Shown here: positions 7,186 through 16,188 of the stretch, one piece after another
How the letters are laid out: each line of letters starts with the position of its first letter
Position numbering within the stretch: position 1 is the first letter of the stretch
Assembly (NCBI GenBank): GCA_013002375.1
Contig: JABDJW010000231.1
Span: forward strand, 1 to 26,319
DNA from: Acidimicrobiales bacterium
GTDB lineage: Bacteria; Actinomycetota; Acidimicrobiia; Acidimicrobiales; SHLQ01
Direction of reading: 5' to 3'
Length of the DNA stretch: 26,319 bases
The notes under the pieces: generated by a model
Database searches by the model: none
What the model was told of the DNA's origin: nothing
What the model saw: only the letters and a program-made list of their open reading frames with translations
Translations under genes and position numbers: made by a program

Positions 7186-7970
7186 CCCCAGTTGAAGTGA
7201 TCGATCGGCCCGCGACCGCTGCCCATTCGCCACGAGGCGGCGCCGGCGATGGCGGCCGTGACGAACGCCTTGGCCGATCGGGCCAGCTGCGTGTCGACGG
7301 AGCCACCGGTCGCCAGGCCGGCGGCCAGGGCGGCGGCCAACGAGCAGCCGGTGCCATGGTTGTTCGGCGTGACGATCCGGGCCTCCGCCATCTCGGTGAC
7401 CTCGCCCGCATGCCACACGATGTCGAGTGCCGCGCCGGGTAGCGAGCCGCCCTTGACGATCACCATCTCGGGGCCGAGCGCACCGATGGCCTTCGCCGCC
7501 AACACCATCGATTCCGGAGAATCGACCACCCGGCCGGCCAGGATCGCCGCTTCGTGCAGATTCGGCGTCGCGATCGCGGCTCGGGGAACAAGCGATTCGC
7601 GGTACATCTGCACGGTGGCGTCGGACACGATCTGGGCGCCGACCGAGTTGACCATCACCGGATCGACCACCAACGCCGGTAGGCGGTCCGTCGCGGTGGC
7701 GACGGTCGCGACGATGTCGGCGTTGGGCAGGAAACCGGTCTTGGCCGCCGCCACCGGCAAGTCTTGCAGGACGGCATCGAGCTGCGCCCCGACCGATTCC
7801 GGCGTCATGGGGTCGACGCGACGCACCGCGACGGTGTTCTGCGCGGTGATTGCGGTGACCACCGATGCGCCATGCACACCGTGGGCGGCAAAGGTCCGAA
7901 GATCGGCCTGGAGCCCTGCGCCGCCCCCACTGTCGGAGCCGGCGATCGTGAGGGCAACCGGCGGCGTCAC
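7182..7970 (-). CDS. thiD: Hydroxymethylpyrimidine/phosphomethylpyrimidine kinase
   Basis: It phosphorylates HMP and HMP-P to HMP-PP for thiamine biosynthesis. The 262-aa product has the ribokinase-like ALTIAGSDSGGGAGLQADL signature (6-24), AITAQNT, VVDPVMV, the anion hole NNHGTGCSLAAALAAGL with catalytic Cys209, and IVKGG. The GTG start at 7970 overlaps the stop of the epimerase-like gene as GTGA. Codons upstream belong to the epimerase in another frame. The end overlaps hrpB tail to tail by 4 bp, so neither gene has space for a terminator. No TPP riboswitch or other thi gene is seen beside it. Confidence 0.93.
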   Translation of the reverse strand: MTPPVALTIAGSDSGGGAGLQADLRTFAAHGVHGASVVTAITAQNTVAVRRVDPMTPESVGAQLDAVLQDLPVAAAKTGFLPNADIVATVATATDRLPALVVDPVMVNSVGAQIVSDATVQMYRESLVPRAAIATPNLHEAAILAGRVVDSPESMVLAAKAIGALGPEMVIVKGGSLPGAALDIVWHAGEVTEMAEARIVTPNNHGTGCSLAAALAAGLATGGSVDTQLARSAKAFVTAAIAGAASWRMGSGRGPIDHFNWG

Positions 7971-8803
7971 CGCTCCCACCGCAGCTCGAACTCCTCGACC
8001 AGCGGTTGGCCCGGGCGAACGAGGTGCGGGCTCCGGTTGAAGGCATCGGGTGCGTCGGACTGCGGCTCCACACAGAGCGCGTGCTCGGGTTCGTCGTACA
8101 CGACCCAATGATCACAGCTCGAGCGAAGATGCAGCGCACCGAGTCCCGGCCATCGCAGCACCGGCCCGCCCGTCACCGCCCGAAAGCAGTCGTCCCAGGG
8201 GCCCGCGGGCGGCGCACCGATCTTGCCATTCGGAATGCCGGCATCGTCGCGTGCGTACATCTCGGCGGCGGCGAACTCGAGTTCGAGCGGCGCACCCTCG
8301 CCGACCTGGCGCCGGAACCACGGGTGCCAGCCCACCATCGCCGGCATCTGTTGCTCCAGCGCATGGACCTCGAGGGTGAGACACAGCCGGGCCCCGTCCA
8401 CGAGGACCTCCTGGCGGGCCTCGGCCGCGAACGGCCAATCGGGACCCAGCGACGCGAGCAGGCTCACGCTGTGATCGGTTCGGTCGGTGATCGTCCAGGG
8501 CCGGACATAGCCCGTGCCGTGAATGGCGTGGGGCGGAAGCCCGAGCGGGAGTTGCACCACGGTGCCGTCAAAGACGAACCGGCCGGCGCTCACCCGACCG
8601 GCCCACGGAACCATCGGGAAACTCCCCCACCGCATGGGATCGTCGACCGGGGTACCGGTGACCAGAATCTCGTGGCCGTCGGCGCGCAGCGACGACAGCC
8701 GACCGCCCGCCGCGGCGTCGACCTCGACGCGAAGCCGATCCGAGCTGATCACCGCGGTTGCAGCATCGCGGAACCCTGCGTTGATGGCTGCGTCGTCATC
8801 CAC
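7967..8803 (-). CDS. Aldose 1-epimerase (galactose mutarotase-like) family protein
   Basis: This 278-aa beta-sandwich mutarotase-like protein would interconvert alpha and beta anomers of a sugar. Visible signatures are RWGSFPMVPWAGRV (sugar-pocket Arg), AIHGTGYVRPW with His95, VGWHPWFRR with His160, and a C-terminal VEEFELRW with a probable catalytic Glu. Length is typical of the actinobacterial subgroup. A TTG at 8825-8827 is possible, but the GTG at 8803 is preferred because GGAAGGG lies 6-7 nt upstream. Its stop overlaps thiD, and hpf lies just upstream on the same strand, so these genes probably share transcripts. The specific substrate is unknown; hexose-6-phosphate mutarotase is an alternative. 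Confidence 0.87.
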   Translation of the reverse strand: MDDDAAINAGFRDAATAVISSDRLRVEVDAAAGGRLSSLRADGHEILVTGTPVDDPMRWGSFPMVPWAGRVSAGRFVFDGTVVQLPLGLPPHAIHGTGYVRPWTITDRTDHSVSLLASLGPDWPFAAEARQEVLVDGARLCLTLEVHALEQQMPAMVGWHPWFRRQVGEGAPLELEFAAAEMYARDDAGIPNGKIGAPPAGPWDDCFRAVTGGPVLRWPGLGALHLRSSCDHWVVYDEPEHALCVEPQSDAPDAFNRSPHLVRPGQPLVEEFELRWER

Positions 8804-8827
8804 GTCGGGCCCTTCCGCCCGACCCAA

Positions 8828-9385
8828 TCAGTCCGAACTCTCGTCGATCAGACCGATGTTGCCGTCATGGCGAAGGTACACAACCGCGCTGCGACCGGTT
8901 TCGGCATTGCGGAAGAAGTAGAAGTCGTGCTGGAGGAGATCCATCTGCAGGACCGCGTCCTCCGGTGACATCTCCTCGATCTGAAAACTCTTGGTCTTCA
9001 CGATCTGGGCGATGTCGGGTTCGACCAGCGGTGAGACCCGATCGACAGTCGCGACCTCGCGGAGCGCTTCGCCATTGCCGTGGGTCTGGCGCAGCATCTT
9101 GGTCTTCAGCTTCTCGAGCTGGTGCTCGAGCTTGGCGACCGCCTTGTCGATGGCGACGAAACCGTCACGACCTTTGCCCTTGCAGCGCACGTGATGACCG
9201 TGACCCTCGAGCGTGATCTCGCAGATCTCTCGCTCGGCTATCCGGGGATTTCGTTCCTCGAAGAAGTGCACTTCGGCCCGCTCAAGCCCTTCAAGGTACC
9301 GCTCCAGCCGATTGACTTTCGTGTGGACGAGTTCCTCCAACCGAGGTGATACCTCGGTGTTCCGGGCGCTGATCATGACCTGCAT
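8828..9385 (-). CDS. hpf: Ribosome hibernation promoting factor, long form
   Basis: Long-form HPF binds the 30S decoding region and dimerises 70S ribosomes into inactive 100S particles during stasis. The product (185 aa from this start) has an N-terminal S30AE domain (about 1-97, MQVMISARNTEVSPRLEEL to KLEHQLEKLKTK). A charged linker follows, then the C-terminal dimerisation domain (about 126-182, VKTKSFQIEEMSPEDAVLQM, DFYFFRNAETG, VVYLRHDGNIGLI). The start is ambiguous. An ATG at 9409 adds 8 residues; the ATG at 9385 aligns with other HPFs and has AGGAG upstream, though with a long 12-nt spacing. comF lies upstream on the same strand, a common actinobacterial order; secA, often next, is absent. 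Confidence 0.93.
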   Translation of the reverse strand: MQVMISARNTEVSPRLEELVHTKVNRLERYLEGLERAEVHFFEERNPRIAEREICEITLEGHGHHVRCKGKGRDGFVAIDKAVAKLEHQLEKLKTKMLRQTHGNGEALREVATVDRVSPLVEPDIAQIVKTKSFQIEEMSPEDAVLQMDLLQHDFYFFRNAETGRSAVVYLRHDGNIGLIDESSD

Positions 9386-9438
9386 ACGAAGTGTGCACTC
9401 CTGTGTCATTGGTTGTGGGGCCGAGTTTGGCTGGGGCC

Positions 9439-9444
9439 AGTATG
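9439..9444 (-). promoter_or_regulatory. Candidate -10 box of hpf
   Basis: CATACT on the minus strand sits in the 67-bp comF/hpf gap and would give a leader of roughly 45 nt to the preferred start. An interrupted palindrome (TGAC-GGCT-GTCA) immediately upstream could be an operator. Both are inference from spacing. Confidence 0.3.
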
Positions 9445-9476
9445 ACAGCCGTCACACGGCTTGGGAAGCGATACGT

Positions 9477-10115
9477 TCAGCGGGCCGCCCGGTACGCGAT
9501 GGCGCGACCGTGCAGCGGTGCAGCGAGTGCGGTCGACAACACCCGACCGGCATTACGCAAGGTGGAGCCGGTGGTGATGACGTCGTCGACGATGACGATC
9601 GGAGCGGAACCCAGTTCCGGCAATCCTCCGATGGCCCGTTCGCGCACGATGAAGCGCGGACCTTGGCGGCGCTCCGCCCGACTGCGCCCCGTTTGGGCGG
9701 CTCCGGCGGCGCGAGCAAGCGTCGGTATCACCGGCAGACGGGCGCTGCGCCCGACGGCTACGGCGAGCATGTGGGCTTGGTCGTACCCCCGGTGCCGCCG
9801 ACGCGCGGCCGTGGTGGGAGCCCACGTCACCAGCGCGGTATCCGGTGGCAGCGACGCAGCCAGGGCTCGGCCCATCTCGGCGACTGCGGCCCGACGGTTG
9901 TCGAACTTGAGCGCCCGCACCATGGCGCGGCCCACACCCTCGTAATCGAAGATCGCCTGACACGACGCGAGGCCGGCGATCGGGGGAATGGGCAAGGGCG
10001 GGCGAAGGTTGCGCAGACACGCAGCACAGACGCCGCCGGCCGCGCCGGAATTCTCGACCCCACACCCCACGCACCGTTGATCGAACAGCGGGCGCAACAC
10101 CCGTCCAAGAACCAT
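9477..10115 (-). CDS. comF: ComF family phosphoribosyltransferase-like protein
   Basis: The 212-aa protein has an N-terminal zinc-finger-like set of cysteines (C15, C18, C30, C33: RCVGCG and VCAAC). This is followed by a phosphoribosyltransferase domain with the PRPP-binding motif VIVDDVITTGSTL (about 174-186). The internal segment AARRRHRGYDQAHMLA is characteristic of ComF. In competent bacteria ComF acts in DNA uptake downstream of translocation; in non-competent actinobacteria its job is unclear, and salvage-like chemistry is possible. The frame extends upstream, but the ATG at 10115 matches the family start. TAGGGT lies exactly 7 nt before it, with no Shine-Dalgarno, fitting a leaderless mRNA. 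Confidence 0.9.
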   Translation of the reverse strand: MVLGRVLRPLFDQRCVGCGVENSGAAGGVCAACLRNLRPPLPIPPIAGLASCQAIFDYEGVGRAMVRALKFDNRRAAVAEMGRALAASLPPDTALVTWAPTTAARRRHRGYDQAHMLAVAVGRSARLPVIPTLARAAGAAQTGRSRAERRQGPRFIVRERAIGGLPELGSAPIVIVDDVITTGSTLRNAGRVLSTALAAPLHGRAIAYRAAR

Positions 10116-10122
10116 GACCCCG

Positions 10123-10128
10123 ACCCTA
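10123..10128 (-). promoter_or_regulatory. -10-like box of comF (leaderless)
   Basis: TAGGGT is 7 nt upstream of the comF ATG on the minus strand, the same spacing as before the MaoC and ftsH genes. Confidence 0.4.
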
Positions 10129-10173
10129 CGGCGAGGGTCTGACGCGTTCGCCCCGCACTCCAAATGGGATCAG

Positions 10174-10257
10174 GACAAACCCTCAACTCGAGGTTTACTC
10201 TGACCCCAAACCCCAAAAAGGGGTCAGACCCCAAACCGCCAGAAGGGGTCAGACCCC
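10174..10257. repeat. Palindromic repeat cluster based on GGGGTCAGACCCC
   Basis: Two perfect copies of GGGGTCAGACCCC lie at 10220-10232 and 10245-10257, 25 bp apart. Each is itself an inverted repeat (GGGGTC/GACCCC). A partial copy TGACCCC at 10201-10207 pairs with the first GGGGTCA across a 12-nt loop, and an imperfect stem AAACCCTC/GAGGTTT lies at about 10178-10194. The result is an alternating GACCCC/GGGGTC array that can fold in several ways on either strand. It lies between ahcY and comF. It resembles interspersed REP-like elements that elsewhere accompany IS200-type (RAYT) transposases; that link is recalled, not shown here, and no transposase is adjacent. Confidence 0.65.
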
Positions 10258-10383
10258 CCGGCCGAGCAGCGAGGAACGAGCGGGCAACTCCAGCGAGGAG
10301 GGACCGACGAGCGGCTCCGCGCCTTGCGAGTCAGCAGCGCGAGTCGAGCCCGCCCTGCGGGCGGATCTCGCCTGCGCAGCGAA
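10258..10383. other. Non-coding spacer downstream of ahcY with short imperfect repeats and a GC hairpin
   Basis: This stretch lacks a credible gene. It is rich in recurring GCGAG/CGAGC/CAGCG words, and CCGCCC-TG-CGGGCGG at about 10353-10366 can form a short stable hairpin after the ahcY stop in the minus-strand transcript. It may help end the ahcY mRNA, but there is no U-tract. Confidence 0.35.
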
Positions 10384-11832
<1,449 letters not shown>

Positions 11833-12051
11833 GGTTGTTGCTCTTTCCTACGCACGGGCGTGCGGTGCACGCCCTTTGGTGGTGAGACACACCGGTACCT
11901 CCGCCCGAGGGACGGAGACGATGGAGATGCTTGCGACTGCGCTGGTGGCAGCAGCATTTGCTTGAACAAGGCCCGGGCTGGGGTCAACTGACCCGCATCG
12001 GCAACAGCCCCGGTGTGTCGAACGTCTACGATACCGGTATTCGCGGCCGGG
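11833..12051 (-). promoter_or_regulatory. Promoter and long structured leader of ahcY
   Basis: On the minus strand a TATCGT -10-like box (12028-12033) overlaps the perfect palindrome ATACCGGTAT (12031-12040). A CTGACC -35-like hexamer about 16 bp upstream overlaps the manA stop. This would give a leader of about 190 nt. The leader contains GGGTCA/TGACCC (11981-11994) and a perfect 8-bp hairpin close to the ribosome site. I did not recognise the consensus core of the SAH or S-box riboswitches. Regulation by metabolite or translation control is inference. Confidence 0.4.
11856..11874 (-). promoter_or_regulatory. Perfect GC hairpin just upstream of the ahcY ribosome binding site
   Basis: GGGCGTGC and GCACGCCC form an 8-bp perfect stem with a 3-nt loop, ending about 6 nt before the AGGAAAG ribosome site of ahcY. 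It has no U-tract, so translation control or mRNA stability is more likely than termination. Its effect is unknown. Confidence 0.5.
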
Positions 12052-13248
12052 TCAGGAACCCGCGGGTACCGAGGCGATGAACGCGACGGCGTGCTCGTCG
12101 GTGGTGAGGCGGTAATGTCCGTGACTCGCCGGCACCCACACCACCTGGCCGGGCCCGAGTTCGACCCGCTCCTGGGGCGGCCGAGCGCTCGGCGCCTTGA
12201 TCTCTGTCGTCCCGTGCAGGCTCAGCACGATCTCGCCCGAATGCAGCGGCCGGGCGATGGTTTGCTCCGGCACGACTCGGGTCAAGGCGAACTCGTCGAT
12301 CGGTGCCTCGAAGGTGTGGACCGGCCCGACGGCGGTCTGGATCGGCACGTCGAACGGCGAGCAGTCGACGACCTCGAGGAGGTCGTCGATCGCGATGTGC
12401 TTCTGGGTGAGACCGCCGCGAAGCACATTGTCGGAGCTCGCCATGATTTCGATACCGACGCCGTCGAGATAGGCGTGCAGGTTGCCGGCGCCGAGAAACA
12501 GCGCTTGCCCCGGCGCCAGCGTGACCAGGTTCATCAGGAGTGCGACCGCGACGCCGGGGTCGCCCGGGTATTTGCCGGCCAGTCGTTGCACCCAGGCCTC
12601 GATTCCCGCAGGCACATCGGCCTCGGTCGTCGCCGCGACCACTGCAGTCACCAACTGCTCGGCCGGCCCGCGATCGAGGGTGAGGAGATACTGCAGCGCA
12701 GCGGCCACGCCGTCGGCGTCGGGAGACGCAACGAGGTGGTCGATGACCGGTTGGAGTTCCGGCTGGCCGAGGCCGCGCAAGCGAGGGATGGAGTCCTCGG
12801 CGTCGGCGAACCCGCACAGGGCTGCGAATGGGGTGAGGGCGCAGATGAGTTCCGGCTTGTGGTTGGCGTCGCGGAACGAGCGATCAGGCGCGTCGATCGG
12901 CACTCCGGCCAGTTCTTCGCGGGCGAAGCCGACCTCGGCCTGCGCGCTCGACGGATGGGCCTGCAAGGACAACGGCTCGGCTGCGGCCAGGACCTTCATG
13001 AGGTACGGCAAGCACCCGCCGAAGCGCCTGGCCGCCGCGCCACCGAGTTCACCCTGCGGATCGATCGCGATCGCCGCGCCGAGTGACAACGTCTCGCCGG
13101 CCCGCTCGAGTTGCGCCGCGCCGCGGTGATGGGCGCCCATCCAGAGCTCTGCGGCGGGCTCTCCTGACGGAATCTCTCCCATCAGCTCGGGGATCGCGGT
13201 GCGAGACCCCCAGGCGTAGGGCTGAATTGGGCAGCGAAGCCGGTCCAC
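12052..13248 (-). CDS. manA: Mannose-6-phosphate isomerase, type I
   Basis: This zinc enzyme interconverts fructose-6-phosphate and mannose-6-phosphate, feeding GDP-mannose and mannosylated lipids or glycans. In 398 aa the zinc ligands are visible: Gln96 and His98 (SLQAHPS), Glu133 (NHKPELICALTPFAALCGF) and His258 (GAGNLHAYLDGVGIEIMASSDN split). The family segment RGGLTQKHI follows. The N-terminus (PIQPYAWGS) is typical. The GTG start lies 5 nt after the Trm112-like stop, with no strong ribosome site, so translation is probably coupled. It sits in a leftward run with manB, as in mycobacteria and Streptomyces. Confidence 0.96.
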   Translation of the reverse strand: MDRLRCPIQPYAWGSRTAIPELMGEIPSGEPAAELWMGAHHRGAAQLERAGETLSLGAAIAIDPQGELGGAAARRFGGCLPYLMKVLAAAEPLSLQAHPSSAQAEVGFAREELAGVPIDAPDRSFRDANHKPELICALTPFAALCGFADAEDSIPRLRGLGQPELQPVIDHLVASPDADGVAAALQYLLTLDRGPAEQLVTAVVAATTEADVPAGIEAWVQRLAGKYPGDPGVAVALLMNLVTLAPGQALFLGAGNLHAYLDGVGIEIMASSDNVLRGGLTQKHIAIDDLLEVVDCSPFDVPIQTAVGPVHTFEAPIDEFALTRVVPEQTIARPLHSGEIVLSLHGTTEIKAPSARPPQERVELGPGQVVWVPASHGHYRLTTDEHAVAFIASVPAGS

Positions 13249-13253
13249 CGGCG

Positions 13254-13496
13254 CTAGCCGTCGACGGAAAACGTGGGTTCGATACCCTCGGCCTCGGCCT
13301 TGGCCATCAGACGATCGTGTTCAGCGTCATCGACCGCGGTCGCTTCATCGATCAACATCACGGGGATGTCGTCGCGCACGTCGTAGCGGCGCTTCAGGCG
13401 GGGGTTGTAGAGGGCGTTCTCGGCCTCGAAGTACAGCAAGGGCCCCTTGTCCTCCGGACAGGCCAGGATTTCGAGCAACTGCGGTTGTAGCGCCAT
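13254..13496 (-). CDS. Trm112-like (UPF0434/YcaR-type) small protein
   Basis: The 80-aa protein has the Trm112 pattern LLEILACPEDKGPLLYF, then YNPRLKRRYDVRDDIPVMLIDEA. Only one cysteine remains (C13), so the four-Cys zinc site of classical Trm112 is lost, as in many bacterial homologues. In eukaryotes and archaea Trm112 activates methyltransferases; the bacterial role is not established. ATG at 13496 is supported by GGAG 7 nt upstream. It lies between manB and manA, in the slot mycobacteria fill with a TobH-like protein, and ends 5 nt before manA. Confidence 0.88.
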   Translation of the reverse strand: MALQPQLLEILACPEDKGPLLYFEAENALYNPRLKRRYDVRDDIPVMLIDEATAVDDAEHDRLMAKAEAEGIEPTFSVDG

Positions 13497-13559
13497 CTGT
13501 TTCTCCGGTTTCAGGGGCGGGCGACGGGTAGGGAGCGACGGGGCGACGCGACCGCCGTG

Positions 13560-13589
13560 GTCACGCGAACAAGGGTCACGCGAACAAGG
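13560..13589. repeat. Perfect 15-bp tandem duplication at the manB 3' end
   Basis: The unit GTCACGCGAACAAGG occurs at 13560-13574 and again, directly abutting, at 13575-13589. The second copy contains the last manB codons and its TGA; the first lies just downstream. It looks like a recent replication-slippage duplication with no effect on the protein. Confidence 0.85.
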
Positions 13590-14934
13590 ATCGTACTTCG
13601 GCGACGCGGGCGTCACACTCGGCCGGCGTGGCTGCTTCCAGGTTGAGGCGGAGCAACGGTTCGGTGTTCGACGCGCGCAGGTTGAACCACCAGTCGCCGA
13701 AGTCGACGGTGAGTCCGTCGAGCCGGTCTTGGTCGGCATCGGCATAGTGGGTGGCCACCTTCTCGATGACCACATCGGTGTCGTCGACCTTGGTGTTGAT
13801 CTCGCCCGAGGCGGCATAGCGATCGACCGGCGCGACCAGTTCGCTGAGCGGCACCCCGGCCGCACTCACCATTTCGAGGATGATCAGCGACGCGATCAGA
13901 CCGCTGTCGGCGCGGTAGTTGTCGCGGAAGTAGTAGTGGCCGGAGTGTTCGCCGGCGAACAATGCGCCGCTGTCGGCCATGACCTGCTTGATGTAGCTGT
14001 GCCCGACCTGGGTACGGACGGCGGTGCCGTGGCCCTCGGCGACGACCTCGGGCACGGACTTCGAGCAAATCAGGTTGTGCAGGATCGTCGCGCCGGGCGT
14101 CTTGGCCAACAGACCCTTGGCCACCAACGCGGTCGTGAGCGAACCGGAGACGCCCTGGCCCTTCTCGTCGACGAGAAACACCCGGTCGGCATCGCCATCG
14201 AACGCCAGGCCGAGGTCGGCGCCGGTCTCGAGCACGCGCGCGATGAGATCGCGCTGGTTCTCCGGTTGGATCGGATCGGCCGGGTGGTTGGGGAACGTGC
14301 CGTCGAGTTCCGGGTACATGATCTCGAGGTCGAAGGGCAGGTGTTGGAACACCGCCGGCACCACCAGGCCACCCATCCCGTTGGCCGTGTCGGCGATGAT
14401 CTTCAGTGGCGACAGCGATGCCACGTCGACGAACGACAGACAGTGCTGGGCAAAGTCGTCGAGCAGCTCGATCTCGGTCACGGTGCCGGGCTCACCCTGG
14501 GGTTCGATGCCCTCGGCCACGAACTGCTCGGCCAGTGCTTTGATCTCGCCCATGCCGGTGTCGGCGCCGAGCGGCATGGCTCCGGCCAGGCACATCTTGA
14601 TGCCGTTGTACTGCGCCGGGTTGTGCGATGCGGTGAAGACCGCACCGGGCTGGTTCCGAGAGCCGGAGGCGAAGTACATCATGTCGGTCGAGGCCAGCCC
14701 GACCAGCTCGACGCTGACGCCCTGGCTCGTGCAACCCTCGGTGAAGGCGGCCACCATGTCGGGGCCGCTCGGCCGCATGTCGTGGGCCACCACCACGGTG
14801 CGACCCCCGTCGGGATGATCGCGGACGAAGCGGCCGAATCCGGCGCCAATGGCGCGGGCACCGTCGACATCGAGTTGATCGGGCACCGTGCCACGGATGT
14901 CGTAGGCCTTGAAGATTGCGTCGAAGTCAGCCAT
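13576..14934 (-). CDS. manB: Phosphomannomutase/phosphoglucomutase
   Basis: This alpha-D-phosphohexomutase converts mannose-6-P to mannose-1-P (and often glucose phosphates). The 452-aa protein has all four family sites: phosphoserine loop TASHNPAQYNGIK with Ser103, metal loop FDGDADR (245-251), sugar-binding loop GEHSGHYYFR (328-337), and phosphate-binding RASNTEPLLRLNLEA near the C-terminus. The start KAYDIRGTVP is typical. ATG at 14934 lies 18 nt after the GT stop; TAGCCT is 8 nt upstream and no Shine-Dalgarno is visible, so it may have its own leaderless transcript as well as read-through from the upstream genes. Confidence 0.95.
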   Translation of the reverse strand: MADFDAIFKAYDIRGTVPDQLDVDGARAIGAGFGRFVRDHPDGGRTVVVAHDMRPSGPDMVAAFTEGCTSQGVSVELVGLASTDMMYFASGSRNQPGAVFTASHNPAQYNGIKMCLAGAMPLGADTGMGEIKALAEQFVAEGIEPQGEPGTVTEIELLDDFAQHCLSFVDVASLSPLKIIADTANGMGGLVVPAVFQHLPFDLEIMYPELDGTFPNHPADPIQPENQRDLIARVLETGADLGLAFDGDADRVFLVDEKGQGVSGSLTTALVAKGLLAKTPGATILHNLICSKSVPEVVAEGHGTAVRTQVGHSYIKQVMADSGALFAGEHSGHYYFRDNYRADSGLIASLIILEMVSAAGVPLSELVAPVDRYAASGEINTKVDDTDVVIEKVATHYADADQDRLDGLTVDFGDWWFNLRASNTEPLLRLNLEAATPAECDARVAEVRSLFA

Positions 14935-14942
14935 TGGATGCC

Positions 14943-14948
14943 AGGCTA
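14943..14948 (-). promoter_or_regulatory. -10-like box of manB (leaderless)
   Basis: TAGCCT on the minus strand lies 8 nt before the manB ATG, inside the 18-nt gap after the glycosyltransferase stop. Spacing fits the leaderless pattern of neighbouring genes. Confidence 0.35.
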
Positions 14949-14952
14949 CCGG

Positions 14953-16188
14953 TCAGGCCTGCGAGGTGAGGGACTCCAGCGACTCGATCGGGGGATAACC
15001 GCCGCCCCGGCTCCGGTGGCGGATGGTCAAGATGTCGCTGCCCAGCCGCCAGGTGTCGCGCACCAATTTCACGGTCGATCGCTCGCTGTTCTCGACCTCG
15101 ACCGGCACTTCGGTCAGCGACAGTCGGTAGCGCTCGACCAGGTGCAGCAGCTCGATGTCGAAGGCAAAGCCGTCGATCGAGCCGATCGGGAAGATCGCTT
15201 CCGCGACATCGCCCCGGAAGGCCTTGAGCCCGCACTGCGTGTCGCGGTAGTGGCCGAGCAGAAGCACCTGGCTGGCCAGATTCACGACCCGACTACCGAT
15301 ACCTCGGATCCAGCTGGTCGGTGCCAGGGTGCGGGTGGCCACGTGGTGCCGGTTCCCGACCACGACGTCCCAGCCATCCTCGATGCCGGCCAGGAGCCGC
15401 CGCAGTTGGTCGGGGCCGTACGCCAGGTCGGCATCGAGAAAGGCTCGGGCACGACCGTGCGCCTCGAGCATGCCGGCGCGCACCGCGGCGCCTTTGCCCC
15501 GGTTCTCGGGAAACTCGATGACGAGATCGGCTCCGGCCGATCGCGCTGCGGCCGCGGTTCCGTCGGCCGAACCATCGTCGACCACGACAATCTCGAGATC
15601 TGAGGCCGCCAGACCTGAGTTGGCCGGATCTGGGACGCCCGGGTCCGGTTTCGTCTGGTGGGGCAGGGCGAGATCAGCCAGCTCGGACCGCAGGCGGTGC
15701 ACGGTGGTCGCGATGCGATCGACCTCCTGATAGGCCGGCACGATCACCGAGAGGCGGGGCCCCTCGGCCGGCATCGGCCGGTTGGCCGGATGGCTCTGTT
15801 CATCATGGATGACCCGGAACATCAACGTGCGGTGTGCCACCGACCGCACTCCCGCGGCGACGAACACGGCGAGGACCTTGTCGGCCACCGAGCCGCCGGC
15901 GAGCAACAACACCGCGAGATCCGTCGCGCCCGACACGACGACAACGACCGAGAACACGCCGGCCCGTCCCAGCCAGCGCTGGGTCGGCCCCGGCCGAAGA
16001 GTGACCGCCCGATGCAGGCCGAACGACACCGCTGCGGCTGCGCTCAACGCGACGACGTCGGCGCCAAGGACGGTCCACCCCAGATCGCGCAGGACGTAGT
16101 ACGACCCGATGTCGACCGCCGTCGCGACCGTGCCGACCGCCACGAACCGCCGAAGCTGGTCTGCTAGGAGTCGGGTGGGGGTGTCCAC
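14953..16188 (-). CDS. GtrA-like/GT2 (DPM1-type) fusion glycosyltransferase
   Basis: The 411-aa protein joins an N-terminal GtrA-like four-helix membrane domain (about 10-127, RRFVAVGTVATAVDIGSYYVL) to a GT-A glycosyltransferase family 2 domain (about 146-390). The latter shows LSVIVPAYQEVDRI, EIVVVDDGSADGT, FPENRGKGAAVRAGM, the metal-binding FLDADLAYGPDQL (DAD 252-254), RDTQCGLKAFRGD and GFAFDIELLHL. This is like polyprenyl/dolichyl-phosphate mannose or glucose synthases, which load a sugar from an NDP donor onto a lipid phosphate; GtrA domains help flip or anchor such lipids. The GTG start overlaps the upstream membrane protein by 25 nt. Sugar specificity is not readable; mannose is suggested only by manA/manB downstream. 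Confidence 0.85.
   Translation of the reverse strand: MDTPTRLLADQLRRFVAVGTVATAVDIGSYYVLRDLGWTVLGADVVALSAAAAVSFGLHRAVTLRPGPTQRWLGRAGVFSVVVVVSGATDLAVLLLAGGSVADKVLAVFVAAGVRSVAHRTLMFRVIHDEQSHPANRPMPAEGPRLSVIVPAYQEVDRIATTVHRLRSELADLALPHQTKPDPGVPDPANSGLAASDLEIVVVDDGSADGTAAAARSAGADLVIEFPENRGKGAAVRAGMLEAHGRARAFLDADLAYGPDQLRRLLAGIEDGWDVVVGNRHHVATRTLAPTSWIRGIGSRVVNLASQVLLLGHYRDTQCGLKAFRGDVAEAIFPIGSIDGFAFDIELLHLVERYRLSLTEVPVEVENSERSTVKLVRDTWRLGSDILTIRHRSRGGGYPPIESLESLTSQA

Noticed and set aside
10220..10257. CRISPR array
   Set aside because: There are only two full 13-bp palindromes with a 12-nt gap, with no spacer-length periodicity and no cas genes.
11833..12051. SAH or S-box (SAM-I) riboswitch upstream of ahcY
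   Set aside because: Hairpins are present, but I could not find the conserved core segments of either class, so only a generic structured leader is claimed.
13447..15603. 718-codon plus-strand frame opposite manB and the glycosyltransferase
   Set aside because: It is antisense to two genes with intact catalytic motifs, and its translation is His/Arg-rich with no family signature.
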